From the NCBI GenBank assembly GCA_934691625.1, contig CAKUTA010000001.1, positions 310,001 to 374,000 on the forward strand: 64,000 bases of DNA, written 5' to 3'. The translations under genes were made by a program, and so were the position numbers. This document shows, piece after piece, positions 25,417 to 33,896 of this stretch (within the stretch, counting starts at the first letter, position 1; every line of letters starts with the position of its first letter). The stretch is from an uncultured Bacteroidales bacterium (GTDB lineage: Bacteria > Bacteroidota > Bacteroidia > Bacteroidales > UBA932). Under the pieces are notes generated by a model, which saw only the letters and a program-made list of their open reading frames with translations, made no database searches and was not told the origin of the DNA.

Positions 25417-27045
25417 ATGCTACGAATTATAGCGAAAGGCTACATTGCAGGAACTATTCTGGCTTTGGCACTGGCTGTTTCCTGCTCAAAGAATATGCAG
25501 ACAGTATCTGTTGACGATGCAGGAGGCTTGGATGGTATGACGCGGTTCGCGGTCGTTCTGTCTAAGGCAATAGCAGGGGATAAGGGACTTCGTGATTATA
25601 TAAAAGCCGAAGCGTTAGACTCCGGAAATGAAATCTGCTACCGGAAAATAAGATCTGTTACCATAAGTGACCACCGCTCTGTCAGGGAACATCTTTTGGA
25701 CTATTCATCAGAAAACGAGATTTCTGAAATAGAGAAATCTCTACCTGAACTATTTATTTCTATTCCTGACTGGCGCTTGATAGGAGCTTTTGGGGCATCT
25801 TCGTGGGATACATCATCAGAAGATGTGCTTGTGGCGTATGGGCAGTCTCCGGATGTTAAGTCTGTTCTTCTTGATGGAAATAGAATGATGGAGCTGGAAA
25901 AGGGGGAATTTCTAGATAAGCCGATATTATTTGTCGAGAATAAAAGTGTAGCCTCTTCCTTAAAGGGCTTTCCTCGAAAACGTGCAGGCAGACAGGCTGC
26001 TGACGATATTGATTCGTATGAATTTCGCGGGAGGAAATGGTACACAGATTCTGTCATGCTGGAATACGTGCTGCCAGATGATTTCGTGCCTCGGAGCGAT
26101 ATCCCGGACAAGGTCATTGCTGCTTATGATGAATTCCGAAAATATCCGATAAAGAATGCCTGCCAGCGGGATTATGTTTATTATGGGATGAGTCATGATA
26201 ATGTCGATCATGGTTGTCTGAATCGCAATGTCAGGGAAAGACTGTATCGCTTCAGAATAGATGAGAGCGCCTATAAGGCTATCTCTGATCAATTTGACCA
26301 GAAGAAAGTGGAAGATAATGATCCTCGGCTGAATGATCCCGTGACCGTCAGAGACCGTAACGATGCGAAAAAATTCGAGCATGAAATCATGGAGAAGATC
26401 TGGAGCGGAGGCGAATTTGATTTCCGTTTCGATTTTTATATTCCACAGCGGAATGCGACTTCGGCGGAACCGGTGTTCTCCAAGACAATCTCTGTGCCGG
26501 CATCAGAGCTGTTTGCGCTGAAGTGCGCCAGGAAAAAATATAAAAAGCAGACAACTGTGGCAAAAGGGGAATACGTATATTCATTTGAGGCTGAAGATCT
26601 GGTGTCGAAATGGGTGAATGTTAAAAATGTATATCTGCCGTTATGGGATATATCGGAAAATTCAAATACGATTTTTGTTGTAGTATATGAGGTGGATGGA
26701 GCTTCGGAAACAGAATCTAAAAACTGGCCTGTGTTTAATACTAGCTCAAATATTTTTCGAAAAGTCAATGCTGAAAATATTGAGGAAATGGCAGAAGCGA
26801 AAGTGATTAAAACTTCATTTGGCTTGGATTCGGACACTTTATTGCAGACAAGCGTGCCGTGTGCGCTTAAATCAACTATAAATATCGGCAGTGATTTTCT
26901 TGAGTATGGCAGCATATCATATTCAAATACTATTTTATCGGAACATAAAAGAAAAATTGTCAATAGTAAAGCTATTGATGGGTACAGTGTCAGCTCTAAT
27001 CTCAAGAAAAAGATTCATATAGTGTTATTACCGGAGGAAATATAG
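25417..27045 (+). CDS. Unrecognised large lipoprotein
   Basis: 542 residues from the ATG at 25417; an in-frame GTG at 25381 would add 12 residues but precedes the signal peptide and overlaps a hairpin (25352-25384). The signal ends in LALAVSCSKN. The N-terminal part includes helices and a PELFISIPDWRLIGAFG block; the middle is rich in Arg, Tyr and Asp; the C-terminal third alternates strands (KNVYLPLWDI, TIFVVVYEVDG), suggesting a beta-sandwich. No known domain was recognised. The next gene starts two bases after its stop and is preceded by a strong GGAGG ribosome site inside this gene's end. Confidence 0.75.
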   Translation: MLRIIAKGYIAGTILALALAVSCSKNMQTVSVDDAGGLDGMTRFAVVLSKAIAGDKGLRDYIKAEALDSGNEICYRKIRSVTISDHRSVREHLLDYSSENEISEIEKSLPELFISIPDWRLIGAFGASSWDTSSEDVLVAYGQSPDVKSVLLDGNRMMELEKGEFLDKPILFVENKSVASSLKGFPRKRAGRQAADDIDSYEFRGRKWYTDSVMLEYVLPDDFVPRSDIPDKVIAAYDEFRKYPIKNACQRDYVYYGMSHDNVDHGCLNRNVRERLYRFRIDESAYKAISDQFDQKKVEDNDPRLNDPVTVRDRNDAKKFEHEIMEKIWSGGEFDFRFDFYIPQRNATSAEPVFSKTISVPASELFALKCARKKYKKQTTVAKGEYVYSFEAEDLVSKWVNVKNVYLPLWDISENSNTIFVVVYEVDGASETESKNWPVFNTSSNIFRKVNAENIEEMAEAKVIKTSFGLDSDTLLQTSVPCALKSTINIGSDFLEYGSISYSNTILSEHKRKIVNSKAIDGYSVSSNLKKKIHIVLLPEEI

Positions 27046-27047
27046 AA

Positions 27048-27620
27048 ATGAAGATAGTTTTTTATTTAATAGCTATGGTCTGTATTGTCATATCTTGCAG
27101 CAAATCTATAAGTCCATATGAAAAATATGTTGATACGTATGAGGGGACATATCTGTTGGATTCGGTGGAATGGCATGGGGCAAATAATGGGCTGGACATT
27201 AATGGAGATGGGCAGGCGACATCGGATTTTTTCGGAGAGATGAAATCATTGTTCTGCTGGCAGGCATTAAGCGATCAGTATAAGTTTATCTGTGATATGC
27301 ATTGTCATAATTATATATTCGCTGTCCGATTCCCGATTCTGGTCTGTAAAATGTCTGGAGACAATAATGAGCCTCTTTTTATGGATTGCTGGATTCAGGA
27401 TGCTTTGATGAATTTTTATCTTGATTCGGAAGGACAAGTCACGTTATATAATGTCAAGCAAGATTTTGATACTATGAGCCTCGGCCAATATGGAGCCAGA
27501 GTTAATGAGGTCGAGTTCCAGGACGGGCTTGTGTATTATAAGGTAGATGCTACGGTATATGATTTCGTCTCCCGTGGACTGGTTTCAGGTGAAATAGTGT
27601 TTACCTATAGCCGCAAATAG
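27048..27620 (+). CDS. Unrecognised small lipoprotein
   Basis: 190 residues. A short lipoprotein signal ends in CIVISCSKS. The mature protein looks beta-rich: YEGTYLLDSVEWHG, ICDMHCHNYIFAVRFPI, LFMDCWIQDALMNFYLD, GQVTLYNV, GLVYYKVDATVYDF and GEIVFTYSRK, in the manner of lipocalin-like surface proteins, but no family can be assigned. GGAGG at 27033-27037 stands at good spacing from the start, unusual for this phylum. It is translationally close to the gene before it and is followed by the ECF sigma gene after 36 bases. Confidence 0.7.
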   Translation: MKIVFYLIAMVCIVISCSKSISPYEKYVDTYEGTYLLDSVEWHGANNGLDINGDGQATSDFFGEMKSLFCWQALSDQYKFICDMHCHNYIFAVRFPILVCKMSGDNNEPLFMDCWIQDALMNFYLDSEGQVTLYNVKQDFDTMSLGQYGARVNEVEFQDGLVYYKVDATVYDFVSRGLVSGEIVFTYSRK

Positions 27621-27656
27621 ATTTTTCTTCTAACGTATTCTTTAGTGAACATAAAA

Positions 27657-28190
27657 ATGGATAAAACCGAATTTGAAGAGTCGTACAAGCTCTATTTCGG
27701 TCCGCTATGCATGTATGCGATTCATTATGTCTCAGATGCTTCTGCGGCGAAAGATATTGTGCAGGACAGCTTCTTGTCTGTATATGACTCTTATGTGTCC
27801 GGTGAACCGTTGAATCATATTGCGGGAACTGGCGGGAAACTGCTCTTCACTATAGTCAGAAACCGCTGTCTTAATTATCTGAAGAAATATCGTCCGGCAC
27901 GCCTTCAACCTATGGATGCAGATTCCGTTATCTCAGATGAGGAGGCATACGGAAGGTCTTTTGATGAATCTCGTCTATGGACCGCAATAGAGCGGCTTCC
28001 GGAGCAGCAACGCAAGTCTTTCCTGATGAGCAAACGTGATGGCATGGCATATAAGGAGATTGCGGAAGAACTCGGCCTCTCGGTATTCACCGTAAGAAAT
28101 CATGTGAGCCTGGCTCTCATGTCGCTGAAGAAGATATCCGGACTCGCCGGTATGGAATTGCTGATTCTGTTTTTCCTGATTCTGATATGA
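27657..28190 (+). CDS. ECF RNA polymerase sigma factor
   Basis: 177 residues from the ATG at 27657; an in-frame GTG lies at 27645. Region 2 is YFGPLCMYAIHYVSDASAAK plus DIVQDSFLSVYD. Region 4 is RLPEQQRKSFLMSKRDGMA, then YKEIAEELGLSVFTVRNHVS (helix-turn-helix). The last 15 residues are strongly hydrophobic, which is common among Bacteroidota ECF factors. It should direct polymerase to the receptor operon when its anti-sigma factor is inactivated. Its stop overlaps the start of the TonB receptor (ATGA), so the two are translationally coupled. The cognate FecR is the last gene of the unit, not the next one. Confidence 0.92.
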   Translation: MDKTEFEESYKLYFGPLCMYAIHYVSDASAAKDIVQDSFLSVYDSYVSGEPLNHIAGTGGKLLFTIVRNRCLNYLKKYRPARLQPMDADSVISDEEAYGRSFDESRLWTAIERLPEQQRKSFLMSKRDGMAYKEIAEELGLSVFTVRNHVSLALMSLKKISGLAGMELLILFFLILI

Positions 28191-30790
28191 AGCCACAGCT
28201 GTATATTATTACCGTGCTGTTCCTCTTGCTGTTCTCTGCCAGGAGCTCTGCCTCATCTGTTCAGCGCCGGACTATAAAATCCGGGATGTCCAGGATCGAA
28301 AAGAAATATGGCTATGGCTTCCTATATGGCGGGAAGGTGAGGAAAATGCTGGACGGCCGGTACGAAGACGCTGATATATCAGGAATGAAGATGACAGAGG
28401 CATTGAAATCTGTATTCTCGGCAGGAAATATCAGATGGACTGTCTATGAAAACGCACGGACAATCGTACTGACAGCTCCGGAAACATCGTCTGCATCTGC
28501 GGAAAATGGCTCGTTCTGCGTGACTGGACAAGTGACCGATGCCTCTACGGGAGAGAGCCTTCCAGGTGCAGGTGTCGTATTCTCAGATGGAACCGGTGCA
28601 TATAGCGACACCTTGGGTCGTTATTCACATAAAATATGTGGAGGAAAAACCAGGCTGTTGTTTTCTTACATTGGATATAAGACGCTGACGTGCGATATGT
28701 ATATCGACCGGGACGTTTCTATAGATATCGCCCTGCGGCCGGATCTGAAGATCAAGTCGTCTAAAGTGTCTTCAAATATGGCTGGGCATGCTGACACTGT
28801 GCGTGCGGAGTGTGTGGTGACCCCTTCCGAATTCTTGTGTGCTGGAGAGGCTGCGGTACTTGGAGAGACAGATATCATGAAGAGACTGTACACGTTTCCT
28901 GGAGTGCATGGCGGAACAACAGGTATCTCAGGCATTTATGTCCGTGGTAACGGGCCAGATGAAAATCTTGTGATGGTGGACGGGGTTCCGATATATGCTC
29001 CAGAACACATGTTCGGGCTGGTTTCGGCGTTTACGCCGGAGAATATGGATAATATGACGCTGTATAAAGGGGCTGTTCCTGCTGAATATGGCGGCAGACT
29101 GTCGGGTGTCATAAATGTGGATACGTCAGATGGTGACATGACTTCGGTGAAAGGCTGTGCAAGTGTTGGGCTTGTCTCGGGTAATATCCATGTGGATGGC
29201 CCCTTATGCAAAGAGAAGGCATCTCTTTCATTTGGTGCAAGAATGTCCCATACATTGCTGTTTGATAAGCTGCTGGACATTGCCGGACTTAATCTGAACA
29301 GCGGATTTGCCGATGTCAGCCTCAAGGTCGCGTATCGATTAAACTGGCGTGATTCCATATCTGTGCTATCGTATGCCGGATATGACAGGTTCTGGAACAG
29401 GGAGGGTAAAGATGCTGACAGCCAGAACTATAATGCGCAGTGGGGCAATGCACTTCTGTCTTTCAGATGGCGGCATGAGTTTGACTGCGGAATGATATCC
29501 GATATGTCCGCATCGTTCAATGGCTATCGGGTTAGGACAAAGTCGGATGCACTGGAAATATTTTCCCGGCCGAGCCCGGACTATGGGACCTCCACCTTTG
29601 ACAGAAAATCGGAACTAGGAGATGCGAGAATACGCGCAGGCTTCAGATACTCTGCTGGTTCAGCCCATAGATTATCTTTCGGCACTGAACTTGTCAGGCA
29701 TTCAAGCCTTCCTGATAAGATGCAGGCGAGGATTTATACTGAAACGGGGGCATCGTATTCATGCTGGCCCGGGTACAGGATACGTAGCGGGGAAATTTCC
29801 ATTTATGCCGAGGACAATATCAATGTCATGGACAGAGCCAGTCTTTCCGCAGGCCTGAGACTGAACCTTCTCCATACTGACAGCCATCTGTATCTCATAC
29901 CGGAACCACGCTTCTCAGCCAGATTCGCACTGTGCCATGGCTTGTCCCTGGACGCCTCATATTCAAGAATGTCCCAGAGCGTCCATCGGCTGATCTCCGG
30001 CACATTGTCTATTCCTACAGAAATATGGTTTCCTGTCACCGGACGGATCCGTCCGGCGGTTTCTGATATATGCTCGGTCGGGAGCTCGTATGATGGAATT
30101 CCAGGCTGGAAGTTTTCAGCTGAAGTCTATTACAAGCGGATGGCAAATGTCGCTGAACCGAAATATGTTAATGGCGCTTGGGCATCTCTTGCTGGTGGAA
30201 ATCTGGAGAACAATATAATTACCGGTAAAGGGCGGGCTTATGGCATGGAACTTTATGCCGGGAAGACGGCGGGAAAGCTTACAGCTTCAGCCTCATATAC
30301 ATTGTCCTGGTCAGAAAGGAAATTCCCTGGAAGTCAAGTCAATGACGGGAAATGGTTTCCGTACACCTATGACCGGCGGCATAATATGAGAATAGAAGGA
30401 ACATGGAGGATCAACGGCAGCATCGGAATATCTGCCGACTGGGTATATATGTCGGGCAGCTATTTTACTGTTCCATCAATGAGGGCGCTCCGTGTCGCTC
30501 CGGATGGAAAATTCTTCTGTGAGCCGGATGCAGGTGAACGTAACAATTATCATCTGCGCCCTACGCATCATCTGGACGTGTCGGTGAACCTTTATAGGCA
30601 GAAAAGGCATGGCAACAGAACCATCAGCCTCGGGATGTACAATGTCTATGGCGCACAGAATCCTGACTGGGTGATACTGAAAGGCGATTATGAATATCAT
30701 GAAGGAGGGAAGCGGATAGAGCATGTGTATGTTTCATGCCGGACTTTCCTGGCATTTGTCCCGACATTCAACTATACTTTTAGATTCTGA
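28187..30790 (+). CDS. TonB-dependent receptor with STN-like signalling domain
   Basis: 867 residues. After a signal peptide (1-22), residues 30-98 look like a secretin/TonB short N-terminal (STN) signalling domain (GYGFLYGGKVRKML, GMKMTEALKSVFSAGNIRWTVYENARTIVLTAP). A carboxypeptidase-regulatory-like fold follows (VTGQVTDASTGESLPGAGVV, about 107-185). The plug (about 210-330) has VHGGTTGISGIYVRG, NLVMVDGVPIY and EYGGRLSGVINV. The rest is a 22-strand barrel ending in TFNYTFRF. STN-bearing receptors pass substrate binding to a FecR-type anti-sigma factor. Pairing with a DUF4249 lipoprotein is frequent in Bacteroidota; the ligand is unknown. Confidence 0.9.
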   Translation: MKPQLYIITVLFLLLFSARSSASSVQRRTIKSGMSRIEKKYGYGFLYGGKVRKMLDGRYEDADISGMKMTEALKSVFSAGNIRWTVYENARTIVLTAPETSSASAENGSFCVTGQVTDASTGESLPGAGVVFSDGTGAYSDTLGRYSHKICGGKTRLLFSYIGYKTLTCDMYIDRDVSIDIALRPDLKIKSSKVSSNMAGHADTVRAECVVTPSEFLCAGEAAVLGETDIMKRLYTFPGVHGGTTGISGIYVRGNGPDENLVMVDGVPIYAPEHMFGLVSAFTPENMDNMTLYKGAVPAEYGGRLSGVINVDTSDGDMTSVKGCASVGLVSGNIHVDGPLCKEKASLSFGARMSHTLLFDKLLDIAGLNLNSGFADVSLKVAYRLNWRDSISVLSYAGYDRFWNREGKDADSQNYNAQWGNALLSFRWRHEFDCGMISDMSASFNGYRVRTKSDALEIFSRPSPDYGTSTFDRKSELGDARIRAGFRYSAGSAHRLSFGTELVRHSSLPDKMQARIYTETGASYSCWPGYRIRSGEISIYAEDNINVMDRASLSAGLRLNLLHTDSHLYLIPEPRFSARFALCHGLSLDASYSRMSQSVHRLISGTLSIPTEIWFPVTGRIRPAVSDICSVGSSYDGIPGWKFSAEVYYKRMANVAEPKYVNGAWASLAGGNLENNIITGKGRAYGMELYAGKTAGKLTASASYTLSWSERKFPGSQVNDGKWFPYTYDRRHNMRIEGTWRINGSIGISADWVYMSGSYFTVPSMRALRVAPDGKFFCEPDAGERNNYHLRPTHHLDVSVNLYRQKRHGNRTISLGMYNVYGAQNPDWVILKGDYEYHEGGKRIEHVYVSCRTFLAFVPTFNYTFRF

Positions 30791-30792
30791 TT

Positions 30793-31836
30793 ATGAGTAG
30801 AACTGCAATAATACTGATGAGCCCGCTCCTGCTCATCGTGTCATGCGAAAGGACTTATGAAATCCTGCAGTCTGAAGGAACGCCGGAACTGTCGGTCAAT
30901 GTGCCGCTTGTATCAGGTGACACACTGCATTATGCATATATAGTGACCAGCATGGAGAATCAGGTGAAGTCTGTCGGGAATGCTCATCTGTCATGCTATG
31001 TCAACGGCAGTCTATGTTCAGAGTCTGACATCCTGCTGCCGGCGTCATCTGGAAATGAGGCGTGGGATGATGAGAAAGCCGTGAAAAAGATTCCGTTTGT
31101 CGCCAAGTTCACGTCAGGAGATGTTATCTGTCTGAATGTCAATGCTGATGGCATGTCAGTAACGTCGGAGGTCTGCGCTCCGAAGCCGGCTGAGATACTA
31201 GGGGCAGATACTGTGGCGGTAACTGCCGGGACGCATTCGGGAAATATCAGGCAGCTGACCGGCTTGAATGTCCGTATCTGCGATGTCAGTGGCACAAATA
31301 ATTATTATCGTGTAATGTGCGCCCTTAAATACAGTATATACGAGAAAAACTTGTCCGATGGAAATGAGATCCTTGTGAGGGAAGGCACTGATGAGATTAA
31401 AATTGACAATACCATGGAGCCGGCTATACGGAAAGGTCTGGAGTCCAGTTTCGGCGACTTGTCTTCGGGCTATACCCCAAATGCCTATAATCTTTTCACG
31501 GATGAGCTCTTCAGGGATAAGGAATATACATTGGCTCTGCGTGTGCCTGAGATCTCCTCACTGAAGTCTTTGGGCAGCCCCTATGTCTCCGGTGACAGCA
31601 GGACGCGCTTAAGGGAAAGCCGGACACTTGTCATACGTCTGCTGACGATGCCCTATGATGCGTATGTCTATTATATGAATTGTAGCTTGTCGTCCGGGCA
31701 GAACACGTTCAATTTGTTGCCTTTTGTGAATTATCCGGATAATGTCATAGGCGGAAATGGTTTTGCTGTGGCGATGAGCTCCCGCGATTATGAAATAAAG
31801 CTGGCGGATATCGCAGACTTGTTTTCCGGAAAATGA
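30793..31836 (+). CDS. DUF4249 family lipoprotein
   Basis: 347 residues, starting two bases after the receptor stop. The lipoprotein signal ends in LLLIVSCERTYE. The body matches DUF4249: an N-terminal Ig-like part (VNVPLVSGDTLHYAYIV, HLSCYVNGSL), then SGDVICLNVNADGMSVTSEVCAPKP, and a C-terminal part ending with GGNGFAVAMSSRDYEIKL. Such lipoproteins are encoded next to TonB receptors and probably act as their surface partners, by analogy with SusD. The ligand is unknown. Confidence 0.8.
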   Translation: MSRTAIILMSPLLLIVSCERTYEILQSEGTPELSVNVPLVSGDTLHYAYIVTSMENQVKSVGNAHLSCYVNGSLCSESDILLPASSGNEAWDDEKAVKKIPFVAKFTSGDVICLNVNADGMSVTSEVCAPKPAEILGADTVAVTAGTHSGNIRQLTGLNVRICDVSGTNNYYRVMCALKYSIYEKNLSDGNEILVREGTDEIKIDNTMEPAIRKGLESSFGDLSSGYTPNAYNLFTDELFRDKEYTLALRVPEISSLKSLGSPYVSGDSRTRLRESRTLVIRLLTMPYDAYVYYMNCSLSSGQNTFNLLPFVNYPDNVIGGNGFAVAMSSRDYEIKLADIADLFSGK

Positions 31837-31862
31837 ATTCTGAATCTAGAAAATAGCTGTCT

Positions 31863-32705
31863 ATGGAACAGGAAGAAAAGAAAATGAAATTTGTCCTTCA
31901 GCATTTTGAGGAAGGCATTATGGATACGGCTGGAGCTCTGGCGGAGCTTGAGCGCAAAATCTCTGAAAAGGAGATGCCGTCAGCACTGACATCAAAGAAA
32001 AAAGGTGGTGCCGGTGCAGGAAAACGTATTGCATGCTTTTTTGCAGCTGCGGCCGCGGTGCTTGTGATCGCATCTGCCGGCTTATGGATATGGAATGGAC
32101 GGGCGGAGGAATATATTGCGGATTCCTGCAAGAATGAGTACCGGCTTGCTGATTCAGTCAATGCCTCGCTGGCTCCGGGCTCGAAAATGAAAGTAAGGCG
32201 GAATAAACATAAAATGCAGGTGGAGCTTCTGGAAGGCAAGGCTTTCTTTGATGTAAATCTTGCCGGAGGAACAGAATTGACTGTGCGTGCAGGTGGAATT
32301 TCTGCCGTGGAAGTCCTTGGAACGAGATTCCAGGTCATATCGTCTGCTTGCGGCAGGATGATACGTGTGGATGTGATTGACGGTGTAGTCTCTGTTGATG
32401 GTGAGAATGTTACATGTGGAATGTCTGCTGTCAGAAAGAAACGTAATGAAAAGCCTGCAGTGTTTAACACGGAAATTCTTAACCCGGCTGCATGGGCTAC
32501 GGGAATGTTTGTATATGATGAAGCTCCTCTGGATGATGTTCTTGAAGATCTGTCAGCTTTTTATAATGTGGATCTGCGTGTCGCCGGCAGCCGTGAAAGA
32601 CGACCGGTCTTGACGGGAGTGTTTGCGGCTGCCGATGATATCAATGAAGTTATTCCGCTTATTGAAGAGGCTGCCGGGGCAGGGATTGTCATAATCCCGA
32701 GATGA
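31863..32705 (+). CDS. FecR-type anti-sigma factor
   Basis: 280 residues. A cytoplasmic N-terminal part (1-53) would bind the sigma factor; one membrane helix lies near 54-76 (IACFFAAAAAVLVIASAGLWIW). The periplasmic FecR domain has LADSVNASLAPGSKMKV, MQVELLEGKAFFDVN and ISAVEVLGTRFQV. The C-terminal DUF4974-like domain has FVYDEAPLDDVLEDLSAFYNVDL. It closes the sigma/receptor/DUF4249 unit. Its last 17 bases overlap the end of the convergent comEC-like gene, so no terminator fits between them. Confidence 0.92.
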   Translation: MEQEEKKMKFVLQHFEEGIMDTAGALAELERKISEKEMPSALTSKKKGGAGAGKRIACFFAAAAAVLVIASAGLWIWNGRAEEYIADSCKNEYRLADSVNASLAPGSKMKVRRNKHKMQVELLEGKAFFDVNLAGGTELTVRAGGISAVEVLGTRFQVISSACGRMIRVDVIDGVVSVDGENVTCGMSAVRKKRNEKPAVFNTEILNPAAWATGMFVYDEAPLDDVLEDLSAFYNVDLRVAGSRERRPVLTGVFAAADDINEVIPLIEEAAGAGIVIIPR

Positions 32706-33804
32706 CATTCATGATGAATATCAGGGCGGATGCCGTGTGGCTGGTCAGCGTTATCAGAAATTCAGGGCATAGGCCTGCTGCCTGGAGAACTATGGCTGGG
32801 ACCGCGAGTGTCATCAGGATGCTTGTGAGTGGCATCGCCAGGATATTGGTGACCAGGAAGTATTTCGGGAAAGTGCCGAACCTTAGCCAGGCAAGCGTCC
32901 CTGTGAACAGCTGGCAGGAGATTGCCAGGGCTGCGGCGTCCCATAGCTTTTCAGGAAGCAGTATGGCGATGTGCTTCCCGGCTTCTGTCTCTGCGGGCTT
33001 ATCTGTCTCCGGAAACCATGCTTTCAGCCTCGGGTAGAGGAACAATATGCCTGTCATGGCGAGATATGACAGCTGGAAACCTATGGAAGTCAGCACGGAA
33101 GGAGTGATTGCCAGCTGGATCATCAGTGCCGCGCAGAAAGTGTTGACAGGGCGGCTTCTTCTGTGCAGCATCCTGGCAGACTCGCTTAGCAGTATGAACA
33201 GGAATGCGCGGACAAGCGATGGCGAGGCTCCTGTGATGAAGGTGTATGTTCCTGACAATGAAACTATAATGATGCTGCGCAATGTCCTTGCCCCAGGAGA
33301 ATTGCCGAGAATGGAGGTCGCATATCCGAGGATAAGGTAGATGATACCGAGGTGAAGTCCGGAGAGAGCCAGGATATGGGAGGCTCCGCTTGTGCGGAAT
33401 GCGGCGGCAGTGTCTGCGGAGAGCCATGACCTGTCTCCGGTCACAAGAGCATTGACTAGTGCCGCTGCATTGCTGTCTTCGAAAGGCATGCCCATTATCA
33501 TTGAACTGAGAGCCGCGACGGACCGGCCAGTGGCGGCTGGCTGGAATCCTGCGGATGCAAGGCTGTGCGATATGGAGCAGAAGACTCCTGTGCTTATGAA
33601 GAGCAGCATGAGGCTCACTCTGTCCGATGCCCTGATAGCCCATGCCGCGATGATGAAAGTGGCTATCAAGGCGATGCCGGCAGGCAGGTATAGGTCAAAT
33701 GCATGGCTGACGGATGAAGATACGGCAAGGCCGGCGGCGATTCCCGCAGTGAATGTCAATGCAATGGCCACTGTCGGGTATGCACGTATGAGGTGAACAG
33801 TCAT
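32689..33804 (-). CDS. Minimal ComEC/Rec2 competence-domain membrane protein
   Basis: 371 residues with about ten hydrophobic segments. The ComEC competence core is clear: AAALVNALVTGDRSWLS, AFRTSGASHILALSGLHLGIIY, FITGASPSLVRAFLFILLSE, TPSVLTSIGFQLSYLAMTGIL and FPKYFLVTNILAMPLTSILM. ComEC forms the inner-membrane channel for DNA uptake. The usual N-terminal OB-fold domain (DUF4131) is reduced or absent and the C-terminal metallo-beta-lactamase domain is missing; full proteins reach 650-800 residues. It ends inside the fecR 3' end. The short form may be a complete variant or a truncated gene. Confidence 0.85.
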   Translation of the reverse strand: MTVHLIRAYPTVAIALTFTAGIAAGLAVSSSVSHAFDLYLPAGIALIATFIIAAWAIRASDRVSLMLLFISTGVFCSISHSLASAGFQPAATGRSVAALSSMIMGMPFEDSNAAALVNALVTGDRSWLSADTAAAFRTSGASHILALSGLHLGIIYLILGYATSILGNSPGARTLRSIIIVSLSGTYTFITGASPSLVRAFLFILLSESARMLHRRSRPVNTFCAALMIQLAITPSVLTSIGFQLSYLAMTGILFLYPRLKAWFPETDKPAETEAGKHIAILLPEKLWDAAALAISCQLFTGTLAWLRFGTFPKYFLVTNILAMPLTSILMTLAVPAIVLQAAGLCPEFLITLTSHTASALIFIMNVISGL

Positions 33805-33825
33805 TCCGGTTTAAGTTTTTGTTTC

Positions 33826-33856
33826 TTGCTAAAGTAGCGATTTCTTTTTAACTTTG
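33826..33856 (+). promoter_or_regulatory. Promoter of the ackA-ptb operon
   Basis: TTG at 33826-33828, a 20-base spacer and TAACTTTG at 33849-33856 match the Bacteroides consensus. The leader would be about 33 bases. Confidence 0.7.
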
Positions 33857-33896
33857 CCATGGTTTTTCCGTAAAATCGAATCAAATTTAAACAGAT

